Source: an uncultured Catenibacterium sp. (GTDB lineage: Bacteria > Bacillota_I > Bacilli_A > Erysipelotrichales > Coprobacillaceae). Taken from it: a stretch of DNA of 11,096 nucleotides. A program made the translations under genes and the position numbers. Below the pieces are notes generated by a model. The model was not told where the DNA came from. It ran no database searches and was given only the letters and a program-made list of their open reading frames with translations. The stretch covers positions 1 to 11,096 of the forward strand of contig CAAFPB010000384.1 in assembly GCA_900764725.1 (NCBI GenBank). The letters run 5' to 3'. Each line of letters opens with the position of its first letter. The first letter of the stretch is position 1. This document shows positions 1-6,656 of this stretch, in pieces.

Positions 1-1020
1 ATCTGCAAGAACTGATAAGAATAAACGGTCAGCACCTACTGATGGTTCAATAACGTATGGAAGATACTTTTCATGAGTGTCTGGATCTAAGTATTCTAAG
101 TTCTTCTTAGAATATTCCTGATGACGTCCTAAGTCGTAATCAGTACGATCTGCGATACCCCATAATTCACCCCATCCAAATGGGTATAAGTATTCGATAT
201 CTGTTGTTGCTTTAGAGTAGAAAGAAAGTTCTTTCTGGTCATGGTCTCTGTATCTTAAGTTTTCTTTATTGATACCTAAATCATATAAGAACTGCATACA
301 GTCATGACGCCATTTTTCAAACCATTCTAAGTCTTCATTTGGTTTTGTAAAGAATTCAAGTTCCATCTGTTCAAATTCTCTAGTACGGAAAATGAAGTTA
401 CCTGGAGTGATTTCGTTACGGAATGATTTACCAATCTGTCCAATACCAAATGGTAATTTCTTACGTGATGTTCTCTGAACATTCTTGAAGTTTACAAAGA
501 TACCCTGAGCAGTTTCTGGTCTTAAATAGATCTTACTCTTTGCATCCTTTACAACACCCATAGATGTTTCAAACATTAATTCGAACTGTCTGATATCTGT
601 GAAATCATGTCCACCACATTCAGGACATGCGATGTTATGTTCTCTAATAAAAGTCATCATTTCTTCTGGAGTCCATCCATCTGGATGTAATTCAGGATCA
701 TAAGCTTCAATTAACTTATCAGCTCTATGTCTTGATTTACACTGTTTACAGTCAATAAGTGGGTCATTGAAGTTACCTACATGTCCACTTGCCTGCCAAA
801 CTCTTGGATTCATAAAGATTGCTGAATCAATACCTACGTTGTAAGGACATTCCTGAACGAATCTCTTCCACCATAAATTTTTAATGTTGTTCTTTAACTG
901 AACACCCATTGGTCCGTAATCCCATGTATTTGCGAGTCCATCATAGATTTCTGAACCCTGATAGACAAAACCTTCACCTTTTGCATGTGCAATTAGCTTT
1001 TCCATATCTTTTGTAGCCAT
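1..1020 (-). CDS. glyS: Glycyl-tRNA synthetase, alpha2 (eukaryote-like) type, 3' end cut by window
   Basis: Cytoplasmic class II aminoacyl-tRNA synthetase that charges tRNA-Gly with glycine using ATP. I translated 340 codons from the ATG at 1020-1018; the frame is open through base 1, so about the last quarter (rest of the catalytic core and anticodon-binding domain) lies outside the window. Visible landmarks are the N-terminal core ([14 protein letters not shown]), a CKQC pair followed by CPECGG that may bind zinc, the motif 2 region [12 protein letters not shown] followed by [16 protein letters not shown], and the start of motif 3, [17 protein letters not shown], at the window edge. These identify the single-chain enzyme, not the glyQ/glyS alpha2beta2 form. 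The start is supported by an AAGGAGG ribosome site 5 nt upstream. It has its own promoter and a roughly 60-nt leader with a hairpin. All 13 glutamines I found use CAG, as expected of a highly expressed native gene. Confidence 0.97.
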   Translation of the reverse strand, partial: MATKDMEKLIAHAKGEGFVYQGSEIYDGLANTWDYGPMGVQLKNNIKNLWWKRFVQECPYNVGIDSAIFMNPRVWQASGHVGNFNDPLIDCKQCKSRHRADKLIEAYDPELHPDGWTPEEMMTFIREHNIACPECGGHDFTDIRQFELMFETSMGVVKDAKSKIYLRPETAQGIFVNFKNVQRTSRKKLPFGIGQIGKSFRNEITPGNFIFRTREFEQMELEFFTKPNEDLEWFEKWRHDCMQFLYDLGINKENLRYRDHDQKELSFYSKATTDIEYLYPFGWGELWGIADRTDYDLGRHQEYSKKNLEYLDPDTHEKYLPYVIEPSVGADRLFLSVLAD

Positions 1021-1025
1021 ATTTT

Positions 1026-1032
1026 CCTCCTT
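1026..1032 (-). promoter_or_regulatory. Ribosome binding site of glyS
   Basis: On the minus strand AAGGAGG precedes the ATG by 5 nt. This near-perfect Shine-Dalgarno fixes the glyS start codon. Confidence 0.9.
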
Positions 1033-1044
1033 GAGATAAGAAAT

Positions 1045-1065
1045 GACTTAGGAATAACCTAAGCC
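1045..1065 (-). promoter_or_regulatory. Hairpin in the glyS leader
   Basis: On the minus strand GGCTTAGG and CCTAAGTC flank the 5-nt loop TTATT. The RNA would form an 8-bp stem with one G-U pair, beginning 12 nt upstream of the Shine-Dalgarno. It has no following U tract, so it is not a terminator. It could protect the 5' end or act as a small control element; the function is unknown. It is far too small to be a T-box leader. Confidence 0.6.
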
Positions 1066-1086
1066 ATGAACTTTATAGTCCCACTA

Positions 1087-1115
1087 TTTATACCCTTATA
1101 GTGTATATTTGTCAA
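1087..1115 (-). promoter_or_regulatory. Sigma-A-type promoter of glyS
   Basis: On the minus strand the consensus -35 box TTGACA (1115-1110) is separated by exactly 17 bp from TATAAA (1092-1087). Transcription would start near 1080, leaving a leader of about 60 nt. The promoter lies directly downstream of the hydrolase terminator, so glyS is an independent unit. Both boxes sit within the span of a perfect inverted repeat listed separately. Confidence 0.85.
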
Positions 1116-1134
1116 CCAATTATAAGGGTATAAA
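1087..1134. repeat. Perfect 14-bp inverted repeat around the glyS promoter
   Basis: TTTATACCCTTATA at 1087-1100 is the exact reverse complement of 1121-1134; the arms are separated by 20 bp. One arm covers the -10 box and part of the spacer. The -35 box lies between the arms, and the other arm lies just upstream and runs into the T tract of the hydrolase terminator. A pair of operator half-sites for a regulator of glyS is a reasonable inference. A terminator role is unlikely, because neither strand has a T tract just after the repeat. Confidence 0.75.
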
Positions 1135-1159
1135 AAAGAACCTTTCAGAAAGAAAGGTT
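1131..1159 (-). terminator. Intrinsic terminator of the hydrolase gene / ybeY-era-recO operon
   Basis: On the minus strand AACCTTTC and GAAAGGTT (1159-1152 and 1146-1139) form a perfect 8-bp stem with a 5-nt loop, followed by CTTTTTTA. The stem begins inside the TAA stop codon of the hydrolase gene, so there is no 3' untranslated gap at all. Confidence 0.88.
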
Positions 1160-2081
1160 AGATGTAAGTACGTGCGTTTAGCCAGGTAAGAATGTCTGTA
1201 TAGACATTAATACGATCCTTACCAAATAGTAATGAATGACGTTTGTTATCATAGATTTTTAATGTGATATCAGCCATACCAAGCGTTTTATAGTTGTTAT
1301 AGATTAACTGTGCATCTTTCCCAAAACGAGTGAGAGGATCAAGTGCACCGGATGCAATCCACGTAGATAAATATGTTGGTGTTTTTTGATATGTCTCTTC
1401 ACTATTGGCATGTCTAGAAATCTTATAGATATCACTATAGCCTTTGACTGTATAAGAGAAGTTCGTTAATGTATCATGTGAAAATCTATTCACCAAATCT
1501 TCATTATCTGTGAGATAAGAAAAAGGATGATTTTCATTAAAACAACGAGATAGCTTTAATCTATTTCTCAATGCGAGTTTATTGAGATGATATCTTTCAC
1601 CCTTCATAAGTTTAAAGAAGTTAAGACAAAGATTCTTATAACGATATGCTCTAACACCTGATACCGCCCCCATCAACAACATTCCCTGGAAGTAGTCTCC
1701 AAAGTGTGCTGCATATTCACGAATCATCTGTGCACCTAGTCCTGTACCTATGTAATAATAAGGTGTATCAGTATAACGTGCCATCATCACCTTCTGCAGA
1801 TGATGCATATCCTTCATCAAATGATCAAGGACATCTGTTTTCCCAAAATAACCCTGTTCAAAATCAATTAGTGAATGACCATGTCCAACCATATCACTTA
1901 CTACAACTACATATCCCTTATCACACATGAAATTCGCAAAATGATCATAGCTAGATGCATTTTCGTTAAGATCATGCTGTACAAATAAGACAGCCTTCAC
2001 TCTAATGATCACCTGTGGTTCATAAATGAAAAAGTGAACATGTGTATGCAACGTTGATGTATAAGTTTCTTCATGCTTCAT
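1158..2081 (-). CDS. Alpha/beta hydrolase, monoacylglycerol-lipase/lysophospholipase-like (S33), lacking the nucleophilic Ser
   Basis: A 307-residue cytoplasmic protein with the alpha/beta hydrolase fold of the S33/lysophospholipase group. The fold signature is clear: VVVVSDMVGHGHS (about 58-70), GYFG, the nucleophile-elbow region YYYIGTGLGAQ (108-118), GALDPLTRFGKD (acid D248) and NKRHSLL (H282). The elbow should read G-x-S-x-G, but residue 114 is Gly (codon GGA at 1742-1740, read directly). The oxyanion-side HG motif near residue 36 reads HD. Asp and His are therefore kept while the Ser is gone, so ordinary ester or peptide hydrolysis is doubtful. No signal peptide or membrane segment is seen. 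The start is supported by GGGGAGGA 8 nt upstream. It lies 15 nt after recO and is the last gene before a terminator, so it is probably cotranscribed with era-recO. The substrate is unknown. Confidence 0.85.
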   Translation of the reverse strand: MKHEETYTSTLHTHVHFFIYEPQVIIRVKAVLFVQHDLNENASSYDHFANFMCDKGYVVVVSDMVGHGHSLIDFEQGYFGKTDVLDHLMKDMHHLQKVMMARYTDTPYYYIGTGLGAQMIREYAAHFGDYFQGMLLMGAVSGVRAYRYKNLCLNFFKLMKGERYHLNKLALRNRLKLSRCFNENHPFSYLTDNEDLVNRFSHDTLTNFSYTVKGYSDIYKISRHANSEETYQKTPTYLSTWIASGALDPLTRFGKDAQLIYNNYKTLGMADITLKIYDNKRHSLLFGKDRINVYTDILTWLNARTYI

Positions 2082-2096
2082 ACATCATTCCTCCCC

Positions 2097-2834
2097 TCAT
2101 ATCCATTCCTTCACAAAACGTAACGCATTGAGATATATTCCACAATATTCATCAATATAATGTTCAAATATAAATAATATCTCTTTAAGTACTGCTTCAT
2201 CTATAGATAATGCATCTATATGGGCAATGGGTGTCTTATATATATGACGTATTGCCTTAAGTGCATCTATAGATAATTCTACATCCTGTGGTGTTTGATG
2301 CTTACGGCATACAAAACCACCATCTACAAGTGAAAAAGAAGTAACTGATGTATGTCCACAATGAACACATCCGTCTACTTCTAACTCTATTCCGTTATCC
2401 TTCATAATAAAGACAAGAATCAATGCATAAATCAATTTATATGAATAACCTGTATCTATCGCTTTAAGTGTATCTACTAAAAATGTATAAGTCTCTAGAT
2501 CAGGTTTATTTTCAGGAACATAGCGATAATAATATTCCAATAAACATTGTGCTAGTATATCTGTTTCTATATGGTCCTGGATATGTGTATAATACTTAAT
2601 TCCAGAAGCACGTACAAGAGATGATAAACCTTTACGTATATTAAGTTCAAATAAGCTTAACGTAGAAGGTGTTACTCCACGTGCATTTTTAGAATTGATT
2701 TTTCTAATTCCTTTTCCATAGACTGATATTCTACCATAGTCATGTGTATAAATAGAAAGTATAGCATCAGATTCTTTTGAAGGTGTTATTTTAAGTACAA
2801 CCCCTTCTGTTTTCTCAATATTATGAGTAATCAT
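2097..2834 (-). CDS. recO: DNA repair protein RecO
   Basis: RecO binds single-stranded DNA and SSB and, with RecR, helps load RecA in the RecFOR repair pathway. The N-terminal OB-fold matches the family (EGVVLKITPSKESDAILSIYTHDYGRISVYGKGIRK in short runs around residues 10-45). The C-terminal half holds a zinc-binding candidate of C156, C159, C176 and H179 (CVHC and CRKH); the last ligand is His rather than Cys. I chose the ATG at 2834-2832 (245 aa). It overlaps the end of era by 14 nt and brings the family's start-proximal EKxEG motif close to the N terminus. An upstream in-frame TTG at 2849 would add five residues. Neither start has a well-spaced ribosome site, so translation is probably coupled to era. 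The length is normal for RecO. Confidence 0.93.
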   Translation of the reverse strand: MITHNIEKTEGVVLKITPSKESDAILSIYTHDYGRISVYGKGIRKINSKNARGVTPSTLSLFELNIRKGLSSLVRASGIKYYTHIQDHIETDILAQCLLEYYYRYVPENKPDLETYTFLVDTLKAIDTGYSYKLIYALILVFIMKDNGIELEVDGCVHCGHTSVTSFSLVDGGFVCRKHQTPQDVELSIDALKAIRHIYKTPIAHIDALSIDEAVLKEILFIFEHYIDEYCGIYLNALRFVKEWI

Positions 2835-3717
2835 CCTGGTTATAACCAAATTCCTTTAAGTACTGTGCTTTATTACGCCAGTCTTTTTCTACTCTTACAA
2901 AAAGTGAGAGTTTTACAGGAACACCCGCAAAACGCTTCATATCACGTCTTGCCTGATCTTTAATCTTCTTGATCATTGTACCCTGCTTACCAATAATAAT
3001 ACCCTTCTGGCTCTTTCTATTCACAATAATGACAGCCATGATATCTATTCCATTTTCATCTTCAATCCACTGTTCAATTTCTATTGCAACATCATGAGGA
3101 ATTTCATCATGAGTGAAATAAAGAATCTTTTCACGGATAAACTCAGCCATAATAAACTGTTCTGGATGGTCTGTAATTGTATCTTCTGGATAAATAGCTG
3201 GACCCTCAGGCAAATCCTGTTTGACAGTCTTAATTAGTTCATCCACATTATCCCCATTAAGTGCACTAATTGGGATGATTTCTTTAAAGTCCATCATCTG
3301 ATTCCATTCAATCAGCTTATCCATTAATTCATCTTTAGAAAGAAGATCTGCCTTATTTAATACTAAATAAACAGGACATTCTGCTTTCTTTAACTTTTCT
3401 ACAATAAAGCGATCTCCCTTACCAATACGTTCATTGGCTGGTTCAATAAATAGAATCACATCAGTTCCTACAATACTATTTAAAGCTGTTGTATTCATAA
3501 ATGAACCTAAACCATCCTGTGGCTTATGAATACCTGGTGTATCTACAAATACAATCTGTGCTTCATCATCTGTATAAACACCCTGGACTGTATTTCTAGT
3601 TGTCTGGGCTGTTGGTGATGTAATCACTAATTTTGTCTTTAAAATATGATTTAATAAAGTAGATTTTCCTACATTAGGACGTCCTACAATACTTACAAAA
3701 CCTGATTTATAACTCAT
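2821..3717 (-). CDS. era: GTPase Era
   Basis: Essential GTPase that binds the 3' end of 16S rRNA and assists 30S subunit assembly. All GTPase motifs are present: G1 GRPNVGKS (12-19), the TAQTTRNT switch I region (36-43), G3 DTPG (59-62), G4 NKAD (121-124) and G5 SAL (151-153). The C-terminal KH domain carries the RNA-binding loop GKQG (243-246). At 298 residues it is of standard length. The ATG overlaps the cdd stop codon by 4 nt (ATGA). Its ribosome site GAGGAGGA (3728-3721) lies within the last codons of cdd, so the two genes are translationally coupled. All 13 glutamines I checked use CAG. Confidence 0.98.
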   Translation of the reverse strand: MSYKSGFVSIVGRPNVGKSTLLNHILKTKLVITSPTAQTTRNTVQGVYTDDEAQIVFVDTPGIHKPQDGLGSFMNTTALNSIVGTDVILFIEPANERIGKGDRFIVEKLKKAECPVYLVLNKADLLSKDELMDKLIEWNQMMDFKEIIPISALNGDNVDELIKTVKQDLPEGPAIYPEDTITDHPEQFIMAEFIREKILYFTHDEIPHDVAIEIEQWIEDENGIDIMAVIIVNRKSQKGIIIGKQGTMIKKIKDQARRDMKRFAGVPVKLSLFVRVEKDWRNKAQYLKEFGYNQDDYS

Positions 3718-4109
3718 AAATCCTCCTCACTAAAACTTCTAGGTAATAATTCATAGATATTAGTCACTTCATAGTGATCTCTTGCCCCTAATACAATAGG
3801 TGTATCAGAATTTAAAAGTTCACTTAATACCTGACGACATGAACCACAAGGTGAAATCAATGTAGGTCCATCTCCGACAATCGCAAGTGCTTTAATATCT
3901 TCCTTGCGATAACCCTGACAATAAGCCTGGAATACCGCATTACGCTCAGCACACATTGTAGAGCCATAAGCTGCATTCTCAATATTAGCACCATAAATCA
4001 TCTTACCATCATTGAGTTCACAGCATGCTCCTACTTTAAAATGTGAATAAGGGGCATAGGCATTCTCTCTTGCCTTGAATGCTTCATCTACAAGATATTG
4101 ATAATCCAT
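3714..4109 (-). CDS. cdd: Cytidine deaminase
   Basis: Homotetrameric zinc enzyme of pyrimidine salvage that deaminates cytidine and deoxycytidine to uridine and deoxyuridine. The zinc site is complete: C53-A-E55 with the catalytic Glu at 55, and P-C88-G-S-C91. Substrate-side motifs YAPYSHFKVGA (18-28) and NIENAAYG (42-49) also match. At 131 residues it is the short, tetrameric, Bacillus-type enzyme. The ATG overlaps the ybeY stop by 1 nt (TAATG), with AGAGAGGG upstream as ribosome site. cdd between ybeY and era is the usual Firmicutes order, except that dgkA, often found between ybeY and cdd, is absent here. Confidence 0.97.
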   Translation of the reverse strand: MDYQYLVDEAFKARENAYAPYSHFKVGACCELNDGKMIYGANIENAAYGSTMCAERNAVFQAYCQGYRKEDIKALAIVGDGPTLISPCGSCRQVLSELLNSDTPIVLGARDHYEVTNIYELLPRSFSEEDL

Positions 4110-4576
4110 TAGACACCCTCTCTTTCAATATTCAAGGCACCTAGGATTTTATCCTGTAACCCGAACATTTCTTTTTCCTGTTCATCTGTCATATGATCAT
4201 ATCCTAACAAATGAAGAATACCATGTGTAAATAAGAAACACATTTCTCTTCTTAAAGAATGGCCATATTCTTCTGCCTGTTTCTTTGCATGATCCACTGA
4301 AATAAAAATATCTCCTAGAGTTCTTGGCATACCTTCTACATAAAATTGATCATTGTCTTCCATCGCAAAACTGATGACATCAGTAGAACGATCTATATGA
4401 CGATATTCTCTATTAATTTCATGTATTCTTTCATCATCTACAAGAACACAAGATACTTCTACATCATCTTCAATATCTAAAGTCTTTAAAGCCTGTTCAA
4501 TAATAGCTGTAAAATCCTGTTCATAATTATTTTCAAAGTTGTCTACTTCATTATCAAATACAAAATCTATATTCAT
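4109..4576 (-). CDS. ybeY: Endoribonuclease YbeY (rRNA maturation factor)
   Basis: Metal-dependent single-strand endoribonuclease involved in 16S rRNA 3'-end maturation and ribosome quality control. The family signature H118-G-x-L-H122-L-x-G-Y-D-H128 supplies the three zinc ligands. The conserved NREYRHIDRSTDVISF stretch (55-70) contains the family Arg (R59). At 155 residues it is of normal length. The ATG lies 6 nt after the exporter gene's stop, and the ribosome site AAGGGTGATC overlaps that stop, so translation is tightly linked to the exporter. In many Firmicutes phoH precedes ybeY; here the exporter occupies that place. Confidence 0.97.
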   Translation of the reverse strand: MNIDFVFDNEVDNFENNYEQDFTAIIEQALKTLDIEDDVEVSCVLVDDERIHEINREYRHIDRSTDVISFAMEDNDQFYVEGMPRTLGDIFISVDHAKKQAEEYGHSLRREMCFLFTHGILHLLGYDHMTDEQEKEMFGLQDKILGALNIEREGV

Positions 4577-4582
4577 TTATGA

Positions 4583-6601
4583 TCACCCTTTCTCGATGAT
4601 TTTTCCTTTTTCCATTATAACATAGTCATATCCCATGTTCATGATTTTTTTATCATGTGAAATCACCACAAATAACTTTTCTTGATAAGTTTCAAATAAA
4701 GTCTTGATAATAATTTCTTTACGTTCAAAAGAGAGATGACTAAGGGCTTCATCAAGAATATAAATATCTCCATCACATAATAATGCACGGGCAAGAGAGA
4801 GAATCTGCTGTTCTCCTAAAGATAAAGGAAGACCGTGAGTTGTAATTGGTGAATCTCCTAATTCAATCAATCTTTCTCCTGTTAAGGAAAGTAATACATG
4901 AAGTATACGTTCTTCATCCTCACAATTCAATACTTCTTTAATAGAACCAGGTATAAATGATTCATGTTCTTCTACAAGAATGATATGTTTCTTTAAAGAA
5001 TCCTGATTGATGTCTTTTAAAGGCTTATTATTAATAAGTATTTCACCACGATAATGGGGATCATTGCCTTCGAGTAAACAAGCTAATGTAGATTTGCCTG
5101 AACCATTATCTCCAAACATAAAGAAAGAATGATTGATTTCTAAATCCAGATGGTTTAAGACAGGTTCATGGAAACCATAGGCATAACTTACATTATTCAT
5201 ATAAATAGTATGAATTGGTTCTTCTATGAGTATTTTACCTTGAGATATGGGTGTTGTAAGTTCCTTATACTTCTCATAAAGTACTGTACTTTGAGAGTAT
5301 TCTACTAAAGTAGTACAGAGATGAATTAAAGGAATCAAAATCATATTATAAACCATATAAAACAATATAAGTTCACCCATACTGATACTCTTATTGTGAT
5401 AGAGGAATAAACCAACAACAAGTATAAGTGCTTCCCCTAATATTTGAATCATATGCATACCAGTAGAAAGTGTAAGTGAGAATTCTTCCTGATCCTGTTT
5501 ATGATTAGCTTCATTCTCATAGTAATGTTCATATCTTTTGAGCCATTGATGTTTTCCATAATATCTCTTTCCTATTTTTCTTTGATCGAGATAATCAATA
5601 AGTGCATGATCCGCTTCAATATGAGCCGCAATATAGTCCTTATAGAGCTCTATAAAATGTTTACTCTTAAAATACACAAAGATACCTAGAATAACCAACA
5701 CAATAATGAGTACTAATGATAATTGAGTAGAAATAAGTAATAAACCAATTAGTTCTAATACAATAGAGACAAGATCTACATAAAAGATACTAAAATAAGC
5801 AATACAAAACTCACTTAATTGATATAAGTCCATGATTTGTGGATGAAGCGTTCCTGTATCTCCTTTATGATCCATCACTTGACTAATACTTGTATAAACA
5901 AACTCTTTATCAAAAGCACGTGTTAAAAGAATGCTTTTCTTCTCTTTTGTCTTTTCTATTCCAATCTTTATTAAACCAATAATGAGATAAGCACCTGAGA
6001 CAATCATTAATACCACAATAGGTGTTTTAACCTTCATATAATCAATTAATGATGCATAGATAAGTGATAAAACATAAGAGAATAATGTGATAAAGAATGT
6101 ATAGCTTCCTAGTTTTCTAATATCTTTATGATAGAGCTTCTTGATTTCCTTTAAAAACTGTTTAAATGTCTTATTCTCATATTCAAAATAACGTCCAATA
6201 TGAGTGATTGATACGACATTCTCTGTATAGATAGATGTCAATTCTTCTTGATCATAGACCACAATACCATGAGCTGGATCACCTATAATATAAGTATCTC
6301 CCTTTATTTCATAGAGTACGACAAAGTGACCTATACCATCTTCTATAGTATGTAAGATGCAAGGTAAAGTGATATGTTCTTCTATGTCTTTTAAAGAAGC
6401 ATGATAGGCTTTTGCCTCTATCGCATAGGATTTCAATGTCTCGACTAGTCCTTTAATAGTCGTCCCCGTATGGTCCATACGTGCTTTTCTTTTAATATTG
6501 AGTGTGTCTTCTTCAATATCATAATATTTTAAAATCATCTTGATACAATAAACGCCACAGGATACTTCATCATCCTGAAGATATATAGGATATTTACGCA
6601 T
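4583..6601 (-). CDS. Peptidase-containing ABC exporter (C39 protease + TMD + NBD), bacteriocin/peptide-type
   Basis: Inner-membrane exporter of the PCAT family; such proteins cut a double-glycine leader from a peptide and export it. Three domains are visible. Residues 1-135 are a C39 cysteine protease with Q9, C15 (VSCG), H92 (GHFVVL) and D108 (DPA), all catalytic positions present. Residues about 163-435 are a transmembrane domain with several hydrophobic helices (about 165-187, 194-216, 270-312, 384-435). Residues about 460-672 are the ATPase: Walker A GDNGSGKST (497-505), signature LSLGE (593-597), Walker B ILDE ending D617-E618 and H-loop H649. The Q-loop Gln is Glu (E545) and the D-loop reads SHLS instead of SALD. 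The start follows GGGAGG by 9 nt, but that site lies inside a terminator stem. No leader peptide, immunity gene or second exporter subunit is visible. Glutamine codons are 11 CAA to 7 CAG, unlike glyS and era, hinting at a different history. Confidence 0.9.
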   Translation of the reverse strand: MRKYPIYLQDDEVSCGVYCIKMILKYYDIEEDTLNIKRKARMDHTGTTIKGLVETLKSYAIEAKAYHASLKDIEEHITLPCILHTIEDGIGHFVVLYEIKGDTYIIGDPAHGIVVYDQEELTSIYTENVVSITHIGRYFEYENKTFKQFLKEIKKLYHKDIRKLGSYTFFITLFSYVLSLIYASLIDYMKVKTPIVVLMIVSGAYLIIGLIKIGIEKTKEKKSILLTRAFDKEFVYTSISQVMDHKGDTGTLHPQIMDLYQLSEFCIAYFSIFYVDLVSIVLELIGLLLISTQLSLVLIIVLVILGIFVYFKSKHFIELYKDYIAAHIEADHALIDYLDQRKIGKRYYGKHQWLKRYEHYYENEANHKQDQEEFSLTLSTGMHMIQILGEALILVVGLFLYHNKSISMGELILFYMVYNMILIPLIHLCTTLVEYSQSTVLYEKYKELTTPISQGKILIEEPIHTIYMNNVSYAYGFHEPVLNHLDLEINHSFFMFGDNGSGKSTLACLLEGNDPHYRGEILINNKPLKDINQDSLKKHIILVEEHESFIPGSIKEVLNCEDEERILHVLLSLTGERLIELGDSPITTHGLPLSLGEQQILSLARALLCDGDIYILDEALSHLSFERKEIIIKTLFETYQEKLFVVISHDKKIMNMGYDYVIMEKGKIIEKG

Positions 6602-6603
6602 AT

Positions 6604-6643
6604 AAAAAAACCTCCCACTTATTTATTCCTTCATAAGTGAGAG
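6604..6643 (-). terminator. Intrinsic terminator after the dap operon, overlapping the exporter's ribosome site
   Basis: On the minus strand CTCTCACTTAT (6643-6633) pairs with ATAAGTGGGAG (6622-6612), giving an 11-bp stem with one G-U pair and a 10-nt loop. It is followed by G and seven T (6610-6604). It lies 13 nt after the aminotransferase stop. The Shine-Dalgarno GGGAGG (6616-6611) of the exporter is almost entirely the 3' arm of the stem, and the T tract is the spacer before its ATG. The same element can therefore end transcription and hide the ribosome site in any read-through RNA. I saw no convincing separate promoter for the exporter. Confidence 0.85.
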
Positions 6644-6656
6644 ATTTCTTAATATT

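Noticed and set aside
1021..1087. T-box riboswitch for glyS
   Set aside because: The leader is only about 60 nt, and no AGGGTGG-type T-box or terminator/antiterminator pair is present.
6625..6636. Three-codon mini-ORF (Met-Lys-Glu-stop) in the loop of the terminator before the exporter
   Set aside because: It has no ribosome site and is too short to judge; an attenuator role would be speculation.
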